NCBI GenBank assembly: GCA_009192285.1
Contig: WBVU01000005.1
Coordinates: 620,001-684,000 of the forward strand
DNA from: Morchella semilibera
Taxonomy: Eukaryota; Ascomycota; Pezizomycetes; Pezizales; Morchellaceae
DNA: 64,000 bases
Reading direction: 5' to 3'
The position numbers and the translations under genes were made by a program. Each line of letters starts with the position of its first letter. The first letter of the stretch is position 1. The notes under the pieces were generated by a model. The model ran no database searches. It had not been told where the DNA came from and worked only from the letters and a program-made list of their open reading frames with translations. Shown here piece after piece: positions 32,398-43,408 of the stretch.

Positions 32398-34099
32398 TCA
32401 AGAAGGATTCGATAACTGCGCCATTGCTCCTTGAAGCCCAGTAACATGTGACAAAAATACTTTCAGGTTCTCATCCTTCAAGAGGTTCATGCTTCTGCTC
32501 TCCCCCCAAGACTGAAGACATTCTCTTACAAAGTTTCTATATGCTGGTCCCATGTTTCGGCAGATGCGTTCAAAGCATAGCATCAGAAACTCATCTTCTT
32601 TACCGTCTGGAATGCCTTTCGTGCTGCAGCAGCCAAGTTGGAGCAAAAGAAATCCCAAGCGATAGATGTCGCGATTTTTATCTTCGCGATAGGAAGCGTT
32701 ATCGTTGTCGCGTTGTAATGAAAGGTATGGTTTCCAATAGCCAATGCACGAGTTGGCTTCCTCTTGGCCTTCGAAGAAATATATGGTATTGATACCCCAG
32801 TCTCTGACCCAAGGGGAGGAATAAAGGTGTATAAGAGACCTGGCGAGATTGATCGCAATGAGAAAGCGGTCCAGGGTTGTTAGGTCGGAAAGGCGATGCG
32901 AAATAACGTCGTGAAGCGAAAGTGGTTGACAAGATCTCGAACCAGAGGTGGAAGGGTGTAGGCGCAACCGAAATCCACCACCGTCTTGTGAGCCATGAAA
33001 GCGCCTGTCGTGTATTCCAATCTTGGACGAGAACAGCTCGCAGATCTTTGCCGAACCTGTACCTTCGGCTGGTGCAGGACTCGGCGTAGCAGTAGTTTCC
33101 GGAAGGAACACCACAGTGATGGGTTCAGGTGGGGGAGTGACTATAGGCCCAGCATCGGAACCAGCAGATAGTCGAAAGGAGAATTGAGTCGGAGCTTCTG
33201 CTATCGCGGAAGGCTTCCCGGATTTACTAGAACATTTTACTACTTCTGCAACCTGCCCATCTAAGCATAGATGCACCAGATGGCAGCCACAGAGTAGGTT
33301 GTTGGACACAATTGGATGTAACCTTCCCGTGGCAGCGTTCACTAGACATGCTTTCGCGGCGTCCACAAAGGGGTCGTCTGGTTGCGAAGGACCCCCCCGT
33401 GCTTGTGCAGACCTCTCGAGACGTAGCTGGGATTTCTGTACAAGCTTTAAAAGAACCCTCAACTGGGTGATTTCTTCATGCAGCTCCGTGCATAACGCTT
33501 TCATTTCAGCTATTATCCCTTTGATGCACCCGACCAATCTCTTGCGGGAGTTATAATTCGACCGAAATCGGGAACATATGACAGTCGACGCTATAGACTA
33601 TAGAAGTTCTAGGGTCAGCGAATCACCTTCTCGCACTCGCTCTAGTTCTGTCATTACTAACCGCACCGTTCCCGGTTTGGTGGGATCCTGACCCTGCTAC
33701 GGCGGATGTGGCAGCATCGGTAGCCACATTGATCCTATCTTGGGAGCTCCTTTGTGTCTCCTCCAGCTTTTTTAAGGTCATCTCGCAATTCCATATTGCA
33801 CCTTTTACAACCGGCATCTGTGGCCCAAGCTTCTCCTCGAAACGCTCGTTCAGCTCAGGCTTTGACCAATGCTCGCTCTCAGGGTCTTGTAACATGGCCC
33901 GCCGTATATTCTCCTCCACCACTCCCTCGAATGAATGGTCAAGTGTCTGCGTAAATATCGCCTCGAGGACGGTAATCTTCTGTTTCACACTTCTGGAGTC
34001 CTCCTCAAAGGTTTTGTAGCTTGATACGAATTCCTTCACGGTGCGATAGCCCTTATAGACCAGAACAATCATCGGAATCGCCCCAAATGTGATATCCAT
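32398..34099 (-). CDS. DUF7580-type protein with helical N-terminal domain
   Basis: Model: complement(join(32398..33590,33658..34099)), 544 residues, one 67-nt intron (GTAATG..TATAG) that joins the two frames in phase. Residues 1-147 are predicted all-helical (FGAIPMIVLVYKGYRTVKEF, then SSYKTFEEDSRSVKQKITVLE), the arrangement found at the start of ascomycete DUF7580 proteins and reminiscent of HeLo-type cell-death effectors. Next comes NYNSRKRLVGCIKGIIAEM and a coiled-coil-like stretch, then a variable Pro/Ser-rich linker, then the C-terminal DUF7580-like part (LARSLIHLYSSPWVRDWGI; DIYRLGFLLLQLGC), which looks like a degenerate kinase-like lobe. No catalytic residues are evident. It is transcribed away from the C2H2-ankyrin gene, 1.26 kb off. 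The function is not established; a link to incompatibility or immunity is inference from family context. Confidence 0.88.
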
Positions 34100-34292
34100 G
34101 GTTGTAGGTGAATGTAATGCCGTTGGTCAGACCTGAATATTTTTATCAGCAAAGGTCTATCCGCATGTCGCTCGGGTTGCCACGAACTATTACTACTCAG
34201 GGATTTCTTTCTCTACTTATGAAGGTGACTGCCGTATGGTACTTCTATAATATCCAGTTTGATGATGGGAGGGTTGGGAGCTGAGCTCGACT

Positions 34293-34383
34293 GTACTACG
34301 GGGGTAGGGGTAAATCTGTAGACATGGTTCGTGGTTGCAACAGCAGTAGGTGTCTACAGACTTACCCCTACACCCGTAGTACT
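34293..34383. mobile_element. Small palindromic MITE, copy 1
   Basis: GTACTACGGGGGTAGGGGTAA..TCTGTAGACA (34293-34324) is inverted at 34350-34383 (TGTCTACAGACTTACCCCTA..CCCGTAGTAC) with only a few mismatches; the centre is about 25 nt. A related, more decayed copy lies at 53941-54013. It is in the divergent promoter region, about 200 bp upstream of the DUF7580 gene. Confidence 0.65.
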
Positions 34384-34687
34384 AAGCGAGGTTGGTGATA
34401 ATCCCCGCCAAGGAGAGCATTTTCACCAAACAGTGGGGCGGCTCATCTCAGGCTATTGTGGCGCTAAGCCCTGTTAGAGTTCGTAATAGATATTAACCCA
34501 CAATTGATCAGGCACGGCGCTCGATCAGGATAGTCTATGCTCTCTATTAGTCTATGCTCTCTATTCGTGTATATTAAAAGAAAGGGGGGAGGCAAGAGGT
34601 GATCTGAGATAGTCTGGTTCTCGCCACAGTATGATTTCCGGCCTATTGCCGATCTGTCCTTGTATCCCTGCACTTATGCTTATTGCC

Positions 34688-35228
34688 TAGTCTCGTCCCC
34701 AGACCCCATCGATATTTATTATTCCCAGACCCCATCGATATTTATTATTGTTCAATACCGGAAGGGTCTGGTGTGCTTACCCAAAAAGTTTGTACCAGTC
34801 CTTTTTTCGGGAAAACTAGCGCCGTTTTGGAGGCCGAGGGGCTGCCGGAGCTTTTTTACATACAAAAATAAAGTTTTTTTAGTCTCCGGCGGGAGAATTA
34901 AGGCTTATTCTGACCCCGATATCACAATTCGGACTTTTATATCACATTTCGGGCTCATTTCGTACTCCAGTATCACATTTTGACCCCGGTATCATATTTC
35001 GGACTCATTTCGCACTCCGGTATCATATTTTGGAGGAAAAGGAGAATGTCCGGACTTTTCCCGAAGGGTGCCGGAAAGATAATGCTCCAGACCCTACTGG
35101 TGTGGACTAATAAAAATACAAATATACGAACCACACCAAAATAGGGGATGGGAACGAGACTACTGGTGTGGACTAATAAAAATACAAATATACGAACCAC
35201 ACCAAAATAGGGGATGGGAACGAGACTA
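34688..35228. mobile_element. MULE-type MITE A with 9-bp target duplication
   Basis: Starts TAGTCTCGTCCCC and ends GGGAACGAGACTA; CTTATTGCC flanks both sides exactly (34679-34687 and 35229-35237). A 9-bp duplication is typical of Mutator-like elements. Sub-terminal sequence (GGTCTGGAGCATTATCTTTCC on the inverse strand) matches the other copy at 42509-42910. It has no coding capacity. Inside are a 26-bp tandem duplication (34697-34748) and a perfect 66-bp tandem duplication of one end (35096-35227). It ends 128 bp before the start codon of the C2H2-ankyrin gene. Confidence 0.88.
35096..35227 (+). repeat. Perfect 2 x 66-bp tandem duplication of a MITE end
   Basis: Units 35096-35161 and 35162-35227 are identical base for base. 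Each ends with the terminal motif GGGAACGAGACT, so the element has a doubled right end. Confidence 0.92.
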
Positions 35229-35246
35229 CTTATTGCCATATTTTGC

Positions 35247-35274
35247 CCGTTGTCACTTATCCTGTGACACAACG
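35247..35274. promoter_or_regulatory. Imperfect palindrome in the C2H2-ankyrin promoter
   Basis: CCGTTGT-CAC, a 7-nt spacer, then GTGACACAACGG. It lies about 85-110 bp upstream of the start codon, between the MITE and the gene, and could bind a dimeric regulator; this is inference only. Confidence 0.3.
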
Positions 35275-35356
35275 GGGAGGGGTTGACCTTAGTCAGAGTC
35301 TCTGAACTGTTATTTGCCTCGGACACGATCATTCTTGCGACCTTGCCACCTTAACC

Positions 35357-38300
35357 ATGGCTCCCCCCGATACGATAGCAATAGCTAGTACCCTTGCTGG
35401 CTCGTGTATCTGTCATATCTCAAAGGTCCCGGAACCACGAAAGAAGCGCAAAGACGACGACTATTGGATAGCTCTCCATCGGGAATTTGGGCGTTTTAGG
35501 CTTTGGCTTCATGGTTTCCGTGAGCCTGTCACTAGGCAAACGAATGATCAAAGGTTTCCCAATGACGCACTAGACGAAGTACTGGAGGAGGCAACATACC
35601 TGAAAGAGCCCACGATATTACTCCTCTCGACATTTGGTAGCTGTTTGCAATCAGACCATCTGAAAAAGGGTGATTTCCTACAATAACATAATGGCTTATG
35701 GTAGCTAATGATACCTAGTTGGCGATGACCTGACCCGCGCATCACTCAAGGTTTCCCTTCACCAAACCATGAAGGTTTATCCCCACATGGAAAAGGCCTT
35801 GGAACGTCAACGGAATACACGGGAGTCAGTGATTACAGACATTACTGATACTATCGACCTGTTATTCGATTTGGTCCCTCCGTTGGACGATGTACTTGAG
35901 AACATCCGATACCCGCTGCCGGTAACCCCGAGCGAAGTGATGGAAGAGGACCTGCCAGAATGGACAATACCTCTAGCAGACGCATACTATGAAATCTACC
36001 AGAAGTATATCCAGGACAAGTTCCCAAATGCCAGTCCCGACCTCGATATAGATAGGTTTGCAAAAGGGAATGCAAAGTGTCATGATAGATTGCTCGCTGA
36101 GCCTGAAGCGCCCACGCCCAGCGAGTCGGATATCCAGTAGGTTTCAAGCTCTCATTCCCCTATCAACATAATCTTTAACATCTATACCACAGCGTTGTGG
36201 CACCGGCCTCGATAGGTCTCCAGACCAGCCAGCCTGCAGAAGTTCAGGTAGCTGCAACATTTCACGATTCGGGCCTCGGGAGCTCGGCACCTAGGCAATC
36301 TATAATTAGCCCTTCTATGGGAGAGAGCCCTTCCATGGGAGAGAGCTCTTCCATGGAAGAGAGCCCTGGGGGGAAGATGCCTACAGTATCAATAATCCAA
36401 GACTCTAGTCTTGAGGGCTCGGTTCCTCCGCTACCCAATACGGCTTGTGCTCAAAAGGGCCTTAAGGGCGGTACTTTTCTTGCTCCGCCACCTTCGATAT
36501 CAGGCCTTTCACAATCCACCCTTTGTTCCGAAAGCTCGACTCCAGATAAAAGACCTTCCTTGCCCGCTATTCCTGAGCACCCCCCCTACTACTGTAAGCT
36601 GTGTCGGAGTAATCTGAAACAAATGCCAAAGAGGTCCCGTGGTCATCAATGGAGGTAAATAGGCTCAAAACACCACCCTAGCTTTATTTCTCAGATTATA
36701 TATTGATGTTTCATCTAGGAAGCATGTTTTTTCCGATCTGGAGGCATACATGTGCATTCGTGCGAACTGTTCCCAGAGAGACTTTTTTTTTAAATCGAAA
36801 AGCGAATGGGTTGCACACGATATGACGTGTAACCAAGAATCTGAGCGTACTCAACCGCCTGCAGCTGCACAGTGTCCGTTTTGCGTCAAAGAGTTTGGAA
36901 CCAACAAGGCGGGGTTCTATAATCATGTGGCACATCACATGGAAGACATCAGATTGTTTGCCCTACCGCCGTCTTACAGAGATTTGGCGGATGATTTCCA
37001 AAATAGCTCAAACACCGGGGCCTCGTCAAGTGCCATCCATGTTGATAGGGACAGACTTCCCACGATCGCAGAAATTGGGGATAGCCAACTATATGATAAA
37101 TCAAACTTTGAACGATATCTAAAAGCTAATGCGAAAGCTGACAAATCCTTCGTTGGTGATTGGGTCCTTGGTGGAAGTCCATCACACGCCGAAGGGCAAA
37201 CGGTCTTAGCGAGTGCGGGCGCCGCCATTGGGGCAAAAGAGGTGCTCGATCGCATGCCACGAGTCCCGAGCGAAACGTACCCGCAGATACTGGAGAGGAT
37301 TCAATTGCTAGATCCTAACTCTCGTAGAGCCGCTATGATTACCCTGAAGTGGCTACTATGCGCTCAAAAAGCTTGTACAACGGGGTGTGTTATCCAGGCT
37401 CTCGCGATAGACCCTGGAGTGCCCGTTTTAATCAATGAAGCACCAAACCGGGAAATACCTGATATTCTAGGTATCTGTAAGGGCCTTGTGGTTCATGACG
37501 AGGAACTCGGCATATTCCGGTTCGCGCACCCTTCCGTTCAGAAGTTTCTGGTACAAGAGCCTGCATTCGAGCGGGAGAGCAGTAATACATACGTCGCCGA
37601 GGTTTGTGTTACAGCGCTACTATATTACCATGGGGATGGAAGCTTGATCCCTGAACTATATTCTTACGCCATGGAGTACTGGGGGGATCATGTCCGCCTC
37701 TCAGGTGTTACAACCGGGGCTTTGGCGATCCTTTGTATGGACTTTTTTAAGTCTTCCGTGGCTTATAATCAGTGGGGCACAGAAGTAACTAAAAAGAATG
37801 ACGCCCTCAAGCCAGAACCTGGGGGGCCTACTCAAGTAGTAGGGCCACTATTGGTAGTCTCCTATTATGGGTTACCAGATCTATGCAGGCTTATAACCGA
37901 GGACTCACATGATCAACTACATTCACGGAATAGTGCTGGCAAAACCGCATTATCCACAGCGGCAGATAAGGGCCATGACCGGGTAGTCCATGTACTGATA
38001 GAGTGTGGGAGCGATATTTCCTCTAAGGACAACGCCGGCAAGACCCCACTATCCTGGGCAGCGATGAACGGCCATGACCAGGCAGTGAAGCTACTGCTGG
38101 AGAGGGAGGATGTGGATGTGAACTCGCAGGATAGTTGGCAGCAGAGCCCATTATCCTTGGCGGCGGCAAAGGGCCATGACAAGGTAGTGCAGCTGCTGCT
38201 GGAGAGGGAGGATGTGGGTGTGAACTCGCAGGATAGTACGCATAAGCTGAGCCCATTATCCTGGGCAGCGGAGAGGGGTCATGACAAGGTAGTTCAGCTG

Positions 38301-39251
38301 CTGCTGAAGAGGGAGGATGTGGATGTGAACTCGCAGGATAGTTCGCAGCTGAGCCCATTATCTTTGGCGGCGGGGAACGGCCATGACAAGGTAGTGCAGC
38401 TGCTGCTGGAGAGGGAGGATGTGGATGTGAACTCGAAGGATAGTACGCGTAAGCTGAGCCCATTATCCTGGGCAGCGGAGAGGGGTCATAACAAGGTAGT
38501 GCAGCTGCTGCTGGAGAGGAAGGATGTGGATGTGAACTCGCAGGATAGTTCGCAGCGGGGCCCATTATCCTTGGCGGCGGCGAAGGGCCATGACAAGGTA
38601 GTGCAGCTGCTGCTGGAGAGGAAGGATGTGGATGTGAACTCGAAGGATAGTTCGCAGCTGAGCCCATTATCCTGGGCAGCGGGGAACGGCCATGACAAGG
38701 TAGCGAAACTGCTGCTGGAGAGGGAGGATGTGGATGTGAACTCGAAGGATAGTTCGGAGCTGAGCCCATTATCCTGGGCAGCGGGGACGGGCCATGACAA
38801 GGTAGCGAAACTGCTGCTGAAGAGGGAGGATGTGGATGTGAACTCGAAGGATAGTTCGCAGCGGAGCCCATTTTCCTGGGCAGCGGGGAACGGCCATGAC
38901 AAGGTAGTGCAGCTACTGCTGGAGAGGAAGGATGTGGATGTGAACTCGAAGGATGGTAGTTTTGGGCAGAGCCCATTATCCTTGGCGGCGGAGAAAGGCC
39001 ATGACAAGGTAGTGAAGCTACTGCTGGGGAGGGCGGATGTGGATGTGAACTCGAAAGATAGTAGGTATGGGGTGAGCCCATTATGCTGGGCAGCGGAGAG
39101 CGGCCATGACAAGATAGTGAAGCTACTGCTGGAGAGGGAGGATGTCGATGTGAACTCGAGGGATAAGCACGGCAGGACTGCATTAGACCTGGCGGTGCGG
39201 CGTGGCCATAGGGAGGTGGTGGAGCTACTAAGTCAAATCATAACATACTGA
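35357..39251 (+). CDS. C2H2 zinc-finger / NLR-like winged-helix / ankyrin-repeat protein
   Basis: Model: join(35357..35636,35719..36136,36193..36654,36719..39251), 1230 residues; introns of 82, 56 and 64 nt, all GT..AG and in phase. The start has a strong context (ACCATGG). The N-terminal region (EFGRFRLWLHGF near residue 43) matches a conserved module of fungal C2H2 proteins; residues 235-360 are Ser/Pro-rich with short PSMGES repeats. Zinc ligands: Cys367/Cys370 with His384/His389 (built across a splice site), Cys399/Cys404 with His/Cys downstream, and Cys439/Cys442 with His456 and His459/460. Residues 567-667 resemble the post-NACHT winged-helix of NLRs (FRFAHPSVQKFLVQE), yet no P-loop or Walker B exists. 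About 13 ankyrin repeats fill 792-1230. Likely a soluble recognition or scaffold protein; partner unknown. It is divergent from the DUF7580 gene. Confidence 0.92.
37932..39232 (+). repeat. Near-identical ankyrin-repeat array
   Basis: Thirteen units of 33-37 residues built on SPLSWAAGNGHDKVVQLLLE, followed by REDVDVNSKDSSQL. Units 3-10 are almost identical at DNA level, with alternation of SLAAA/SWAAE and of a two-residue-longer THKL/TRKL linker. The ankyrin fold residues (TPLxxAA, GHxxVVxLLL) are all kept. Confidence 0.92.
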
Positions 39252-39539
39252 TGATGATACCAAGATGTAAGTGAAGATCAAATCCATTGGCCCCTCTCAC
39301 CAACCCGGAGGACACTAATCCATTAGATAGATACCTGAAGATGACTGAAAATCAGCAGTGAGGTGCCTCGCTATAAAGAAGGTTGTCTTCCCCCGCATAG
39401 AAGACCAAAAAAGCGGAAACATCTCTACAGGATATCGCATTAACATTCGATTGGGGACCTTTTGGAGGGATGGGCTATTTCACTCCCGGGGGCGAGATCT
39501 TGTTACTCTTCTCCTTTTGGTGATGGAAATTTCTTATTT

Positions 39540-39769
39540 CATTTTTGCTTCGTTTTCACTTGAGGGCTTTTTTCATATATGCGTGGTTGGGCGTGTTTTG
39601 ATCATATGGCAGCTTCCATTATTTCCTAACTTTATCTATTTCCTGACTTTATTTCATTTTTGCTTCGTTTTCACTTGGGGACCTTTTCATGTATGCGTGG
39701 CCGGGTGTGTTGTGTTCGTGTGGCAGCTTTCATTATTTCCTAACTTGATTTATTTCCTGACTTTATTTC
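39540..39769 (+). repeat. 115-bp tandem duplication downstream of the ankyrin gene
   Basis: CATTTTTGCTTCGTTTTCACTT recurs at 39540 and 39655; the units then run in parallel through ATGCGTGG, GGCAGCTT, ATTATTTCCTAACTT and TATTTCCTGACTTTATTTC. They have diverged by substitutions. This is probably 3' untranslated or intergenic DNA; the ORF over it is membrane-like by composition only. Confidence 0.8.
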
Positions 39770-42499
39770 TTAGCCTTGTTTATTGCCTAAATCCTCTATC
39801 CTCCCAGCAAGGAATTGACACTTATAACGTTTTCCCAAACGCAAGACCCCACCACTCGCCAGCTCCTCGCAGCTTATGGACTTTGAGACTCCTCAGGGTC
39901 AGTAAACGTCGTGTAATGCCAGCGGCCTCGTGCTATGGGGCCTTAGGTACTGTTACTCCCAAAAGGAAGTCTTGTTACAGAGTGGGGGTGATTATTTGAA
40001 TCGACCCGCTGATGCCCGAGGCCTCCAAAATAACTTACCGGCGATGGGTAACCCGGTCATGATACAGACAGTATTGCTGCAAGCGTGAGGTGGTGGATTC
40101 GGCCGCAGGTAGATTGGCTGATAGCGTAGTTAGTCCACCGGAAGAGATACATACCTTCCTAGAAAGTGCGTTACCGTGTCGCCGGGACGCGTCCACATCC
40201 CGTATTGCTGAGGCTTCGCACTGGCACCCGTCGCGTAGAGTAGAGTAGAAGCTGCTTATGTTAATCCACGACGCGTCATATGCTATGTTCGGCTATAGAC
40301 ATCCACGCTCGCGGTCGGAATCGCTAGTGGGGGGGGGAGGGGATCCGCAACATCGCTCCTAGCATGGGAGGGTTGGCGGGGTGCTAGTTACTACCCCGCA
40401 TCTCCTATCGCTTACCGACAAGACATTGCTATGCGGCTCAAGAGGGGTTAGAGCGCTCTTTGAGCTCGCAGTTTTAGAAAAATACCAGGGAAATGATACT
40501 AGGGAGATATGTAGGCGAAGACAGGCATAGGATCGTGATTCAACATTTGCAGTGAGGGAGCTGGATCATGGAGTGAGGCTCTGGTCTTGTGCGGGGTTGA
40601 TAATCTCTTCTTGGCGCCAAGGATCACGTCGCGTCACAACACAATTGACGCGTCGTTGGCCTGTAAGCTCCACAACACCCTGAGCTCCCTCTACCCCGCC
40701 ACCATAGAATTCCGACGCGACGGTACCAGCATCAAACCCTGCTTCGTTTTCAACCGCGACAGCTCCATGACATTGATGCGACAATTAACTCCAGTGGCGG
40801 GCGTGTAACTAACCAGGACTAATTAACACGCGACAGCTTCTAGCCAGCTATAGCCTTAGTACCACTCCCTCCGCGCCCAGGCTCTTCTCCACAACACCAC
40901 CACGCAAAACACCTGAATCCAGCTTCCAAACCCCTCCACTACACCGCCGCACACCTCCCCTCTCCATTCGCCGCCACCTGTACCCGTCGAGCTGGTGTTT
41001 AATCCGACTGTTGCGCTTCCGTGCCAGCTCGAGCAGTATCTATACCGTCGCTAAAGCAGCTTGTCCAGGACCGCGGTGATGTTTGTGTTGGTGGCGGTGG
41101 TCGCCGGTGTTCATGGAGGATCGCATTGCGGCATGACCGGTAGTGAGAGGGCGGATTGGTGGAAGCTGTGCTTTGCTAGCTTGTGAGCGGGGTCAATCCC
41201 CTGCGCTAACACGTTACAGCTTCAAATATAGATCATTCGGCAACACAGCAGCGGGGCATTCTGAACGTTTACTGCGATAAGCTATCCAGAGATACCCCCG
41301 CCCCCCCCCACGTACACACGCCGATATCCCCGCAAATAACTCCGAGCCCCGCTACTCCGACACAGGCCATACTTTACTACTTGCGTAACCCGCCATGGAA
41401 AAGCGGCCATACCCCGCACACAACCTACTCGCAACCCAAATGATTCACTTCGAACTCACACTCACCAGTTGGAGAAATGTTAGGTACAGCGGGTTACGTC
41501 GGGTATGCCCACACCACTTATTCCAGAGTTGCTAGAGTTTTGAACACCCCCCCACAGTCAGCTCGCTGCATTACTTTCCTACGTGTTATAGGTATGTACC
41601 TACTCCTAGCCATACAAGTGCTTCTCGCGATTGGACTACATACTTACACCTAAACCCCCCAACGACCCCAACCAGCAGGGACATTGCAAAGCTACTAGCC
41701 ACCGGCGGGGCTTCTACTTTTATCGCTAGGCAGGCGCCAATTTTGCCGTCTAAACATACATTGCGGACGGACGGGTGCAGACATCCTTGGGAACCCGAGA
41801 GCGCGGTAGGTCGGATGCATCGGGAAATTATCATGGCCCTTAAAACCGTTGTACTAGGGTTCTGCTCACACTGCTTCATATCAAATCATCTGCGCGGGAT
41901 GTCCTGTACACAGCCACCAGTGTGTGGGGGGGTATAGAGAAGTAGCCTAGTATAATCTATGGAAACTGACATTCCGGTTAAGATGATACGCTGGCGATAT
42001 CGATGAATTTGGCGCGCAGGTAAGGGTGGGGGGTAGGTTGGGGGGGGGGGTGAAGGGTGGCGCCGGTGGTGGTGGTTCTAGCAGCGGTGGAAATGTACCA
42101 CCCGACTCACTCCCTGAAGAGGCTTCTACAAAAGGACACAAAAGACTCGTTTCCATGCCCTTTTGATTTATAAGAAGTTGATACTCCTCGCCTGCATGTG
42201 AATAGTTTCATTTGTTCCGTCCGTCACTCACATAAAAATGTACTTAAACCCGTGTCCCTACCAAATCGAGGCTTTCCTATGTGTATATGAGACCTCTTTC
42301 CAATATTTACCGTGTCTTTGCCTTACGAAATGAAGTCAGGAAGAATCATGCCTTAGCCATTATTATATTTCCACGCCGACTCAAAATCAATGAAGCGCTC
42401 TAATCCTGATTCTTTCGTTGAGACTTGTTCGGCGAAGAAAAGAGAAAAAGGAAACTTTGTATGGCTGGCACCGGGGGTGTTCGGTTCGTTGTTCATATA
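39770..42499. other. Gene-free spacer with one coding-like patch
   Basis: No gene can be supported. At 40587-40808 (plus) a short frame, CGVDNLFLAPRITSRHNTID and on to MTLMRQL, looks protein-like, with GC content above its flanks. I do not recognise it, and it ends at a stop right where an intron-like GTGTAACTAACCAG begins, so it may be an exon of a decayed gene. Poly-G and poly-C runs occur at about 40330, 41300 and 42043. Confidence 0.4.
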
Positions 42500-42508
42500 C
42501 CCCAACCC

Positions 42509-42910
42509 TAGTCTCGTACCCATCCCCTACCAGCTAGTCTGGAGCATTAACTTTCCGACAAAAACATCATTTACTGTGTCGGTGACCCAAATGAAGCCCG
42601 ACACTCCCAATTTGGTATGTCGGTGACCCAAATGAAGTCCGACAGTGCCAAAAGTGGTTAGTTCCCGTGTCGCAAAGTTAAAGTCCGGTGGAGGCTAAAA
42701 AAATCTAATTTTCCCGTCGGAGACCTAAACGATGCCCGCCGGGGGCTAAAAAAACCTTATTCCTGTACGTAAACATCCCTCCGACATCCCTCCGACAGTC
42801 GGAGAGCCCCCAATGCTCCCGCAAAAAGATCTCACCAAAGGTCGGAACGATAATGCTCCAGCCCCTCCGGTAGGGGGGCGGGGTCGGTAGGAGGGCTGGG
42901 TACGAGCCTA
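42509..42910. mobile_element. MULE-type MITE B with 9-bp target duplication
   Basis: Starts TAGTCTCGTACCCA and ends TGGGTACGAGCCTA; CCCCAACCC flanks both sides (42500-42508 and 42911-42919). The long sub-terminal inverted match CTGGAGCATTA.C.TTCCGAC defines the same family as 34688-35228. Inside, TGTCGGTGACCCAAATGAAG occurs twice in tandem (about 42577 and 42618). The target is telomere-like (CCCTA-rich). Confidence 0.88.
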
Positions 42911-43000
42911 CCCCAACCCTAACAACACAGCACAAAGAGATGGCAACAATGGAAGGCTATTAAAGGGACCTATTTATTTGTTGACGAGGGGAATTGTACC

Positions 43001-43408
43001 TGTAAAGGGATATCTCAGAAGTCACTAAGATATGGCTAATGCTAAGCGATAGTTCTGTAGCTTTTAAACTTGTAATATTGTAGACCGGATTCCGTTCGCT
43101 TGAGAGGATGATGGTTCCCCTAAGACGACGGGAATCCTACTAGCTATTTATACATGACGAACCCCCTTAAACCTCCCTTCCGCTAACTCCATCAATAGCA
43201 AATCTCCCGCAATGCCTCCGCTACTGTCCGACTTCCTAAGGTGGGGTATCCAAGGTCCACTCAATAAGGGTGTGGTAGTGGTTGCCGGAGTTATACGAAC
43301 CGCGTTTCTGGGCGTACGTCACTTCTTCCATCGCGCCATCATACAGACAATACCATTGTACTACCAGTACCCGCCGCGCGCGCGCCGCGTTCCAGCAATC
43401 CTGTAACA
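43001..43408 (-). repeat. 3' LTR of the Ty3/gypsy element
   Basis: 408 bp, TGTAAAGGGATATCTCAG to CCTGTAACA on the plus strand. It aligns along its full length with 50527-50920; nearly all differences are small indels. Confidence 0.95.

Noticed and set aside
38023-39183. A 386-codon minus-strand ORF opposite the ankyrin array, and a 208-codon one beside it
   Set aside because: Same effect: periodic sequence leaves the antisense frame without stops. Ser/Pro/His-rich repeats there mirror the ankyrin units.
39358-39999. A 213-codon ORF rich in Phe/Leu that looks like a membrane protein
   Set aside because: The hydrophobic look comes from T-rich DNA duplicated in tandem (39540-39769); it lies just downstream of the ankyrin gene and has no family signature.
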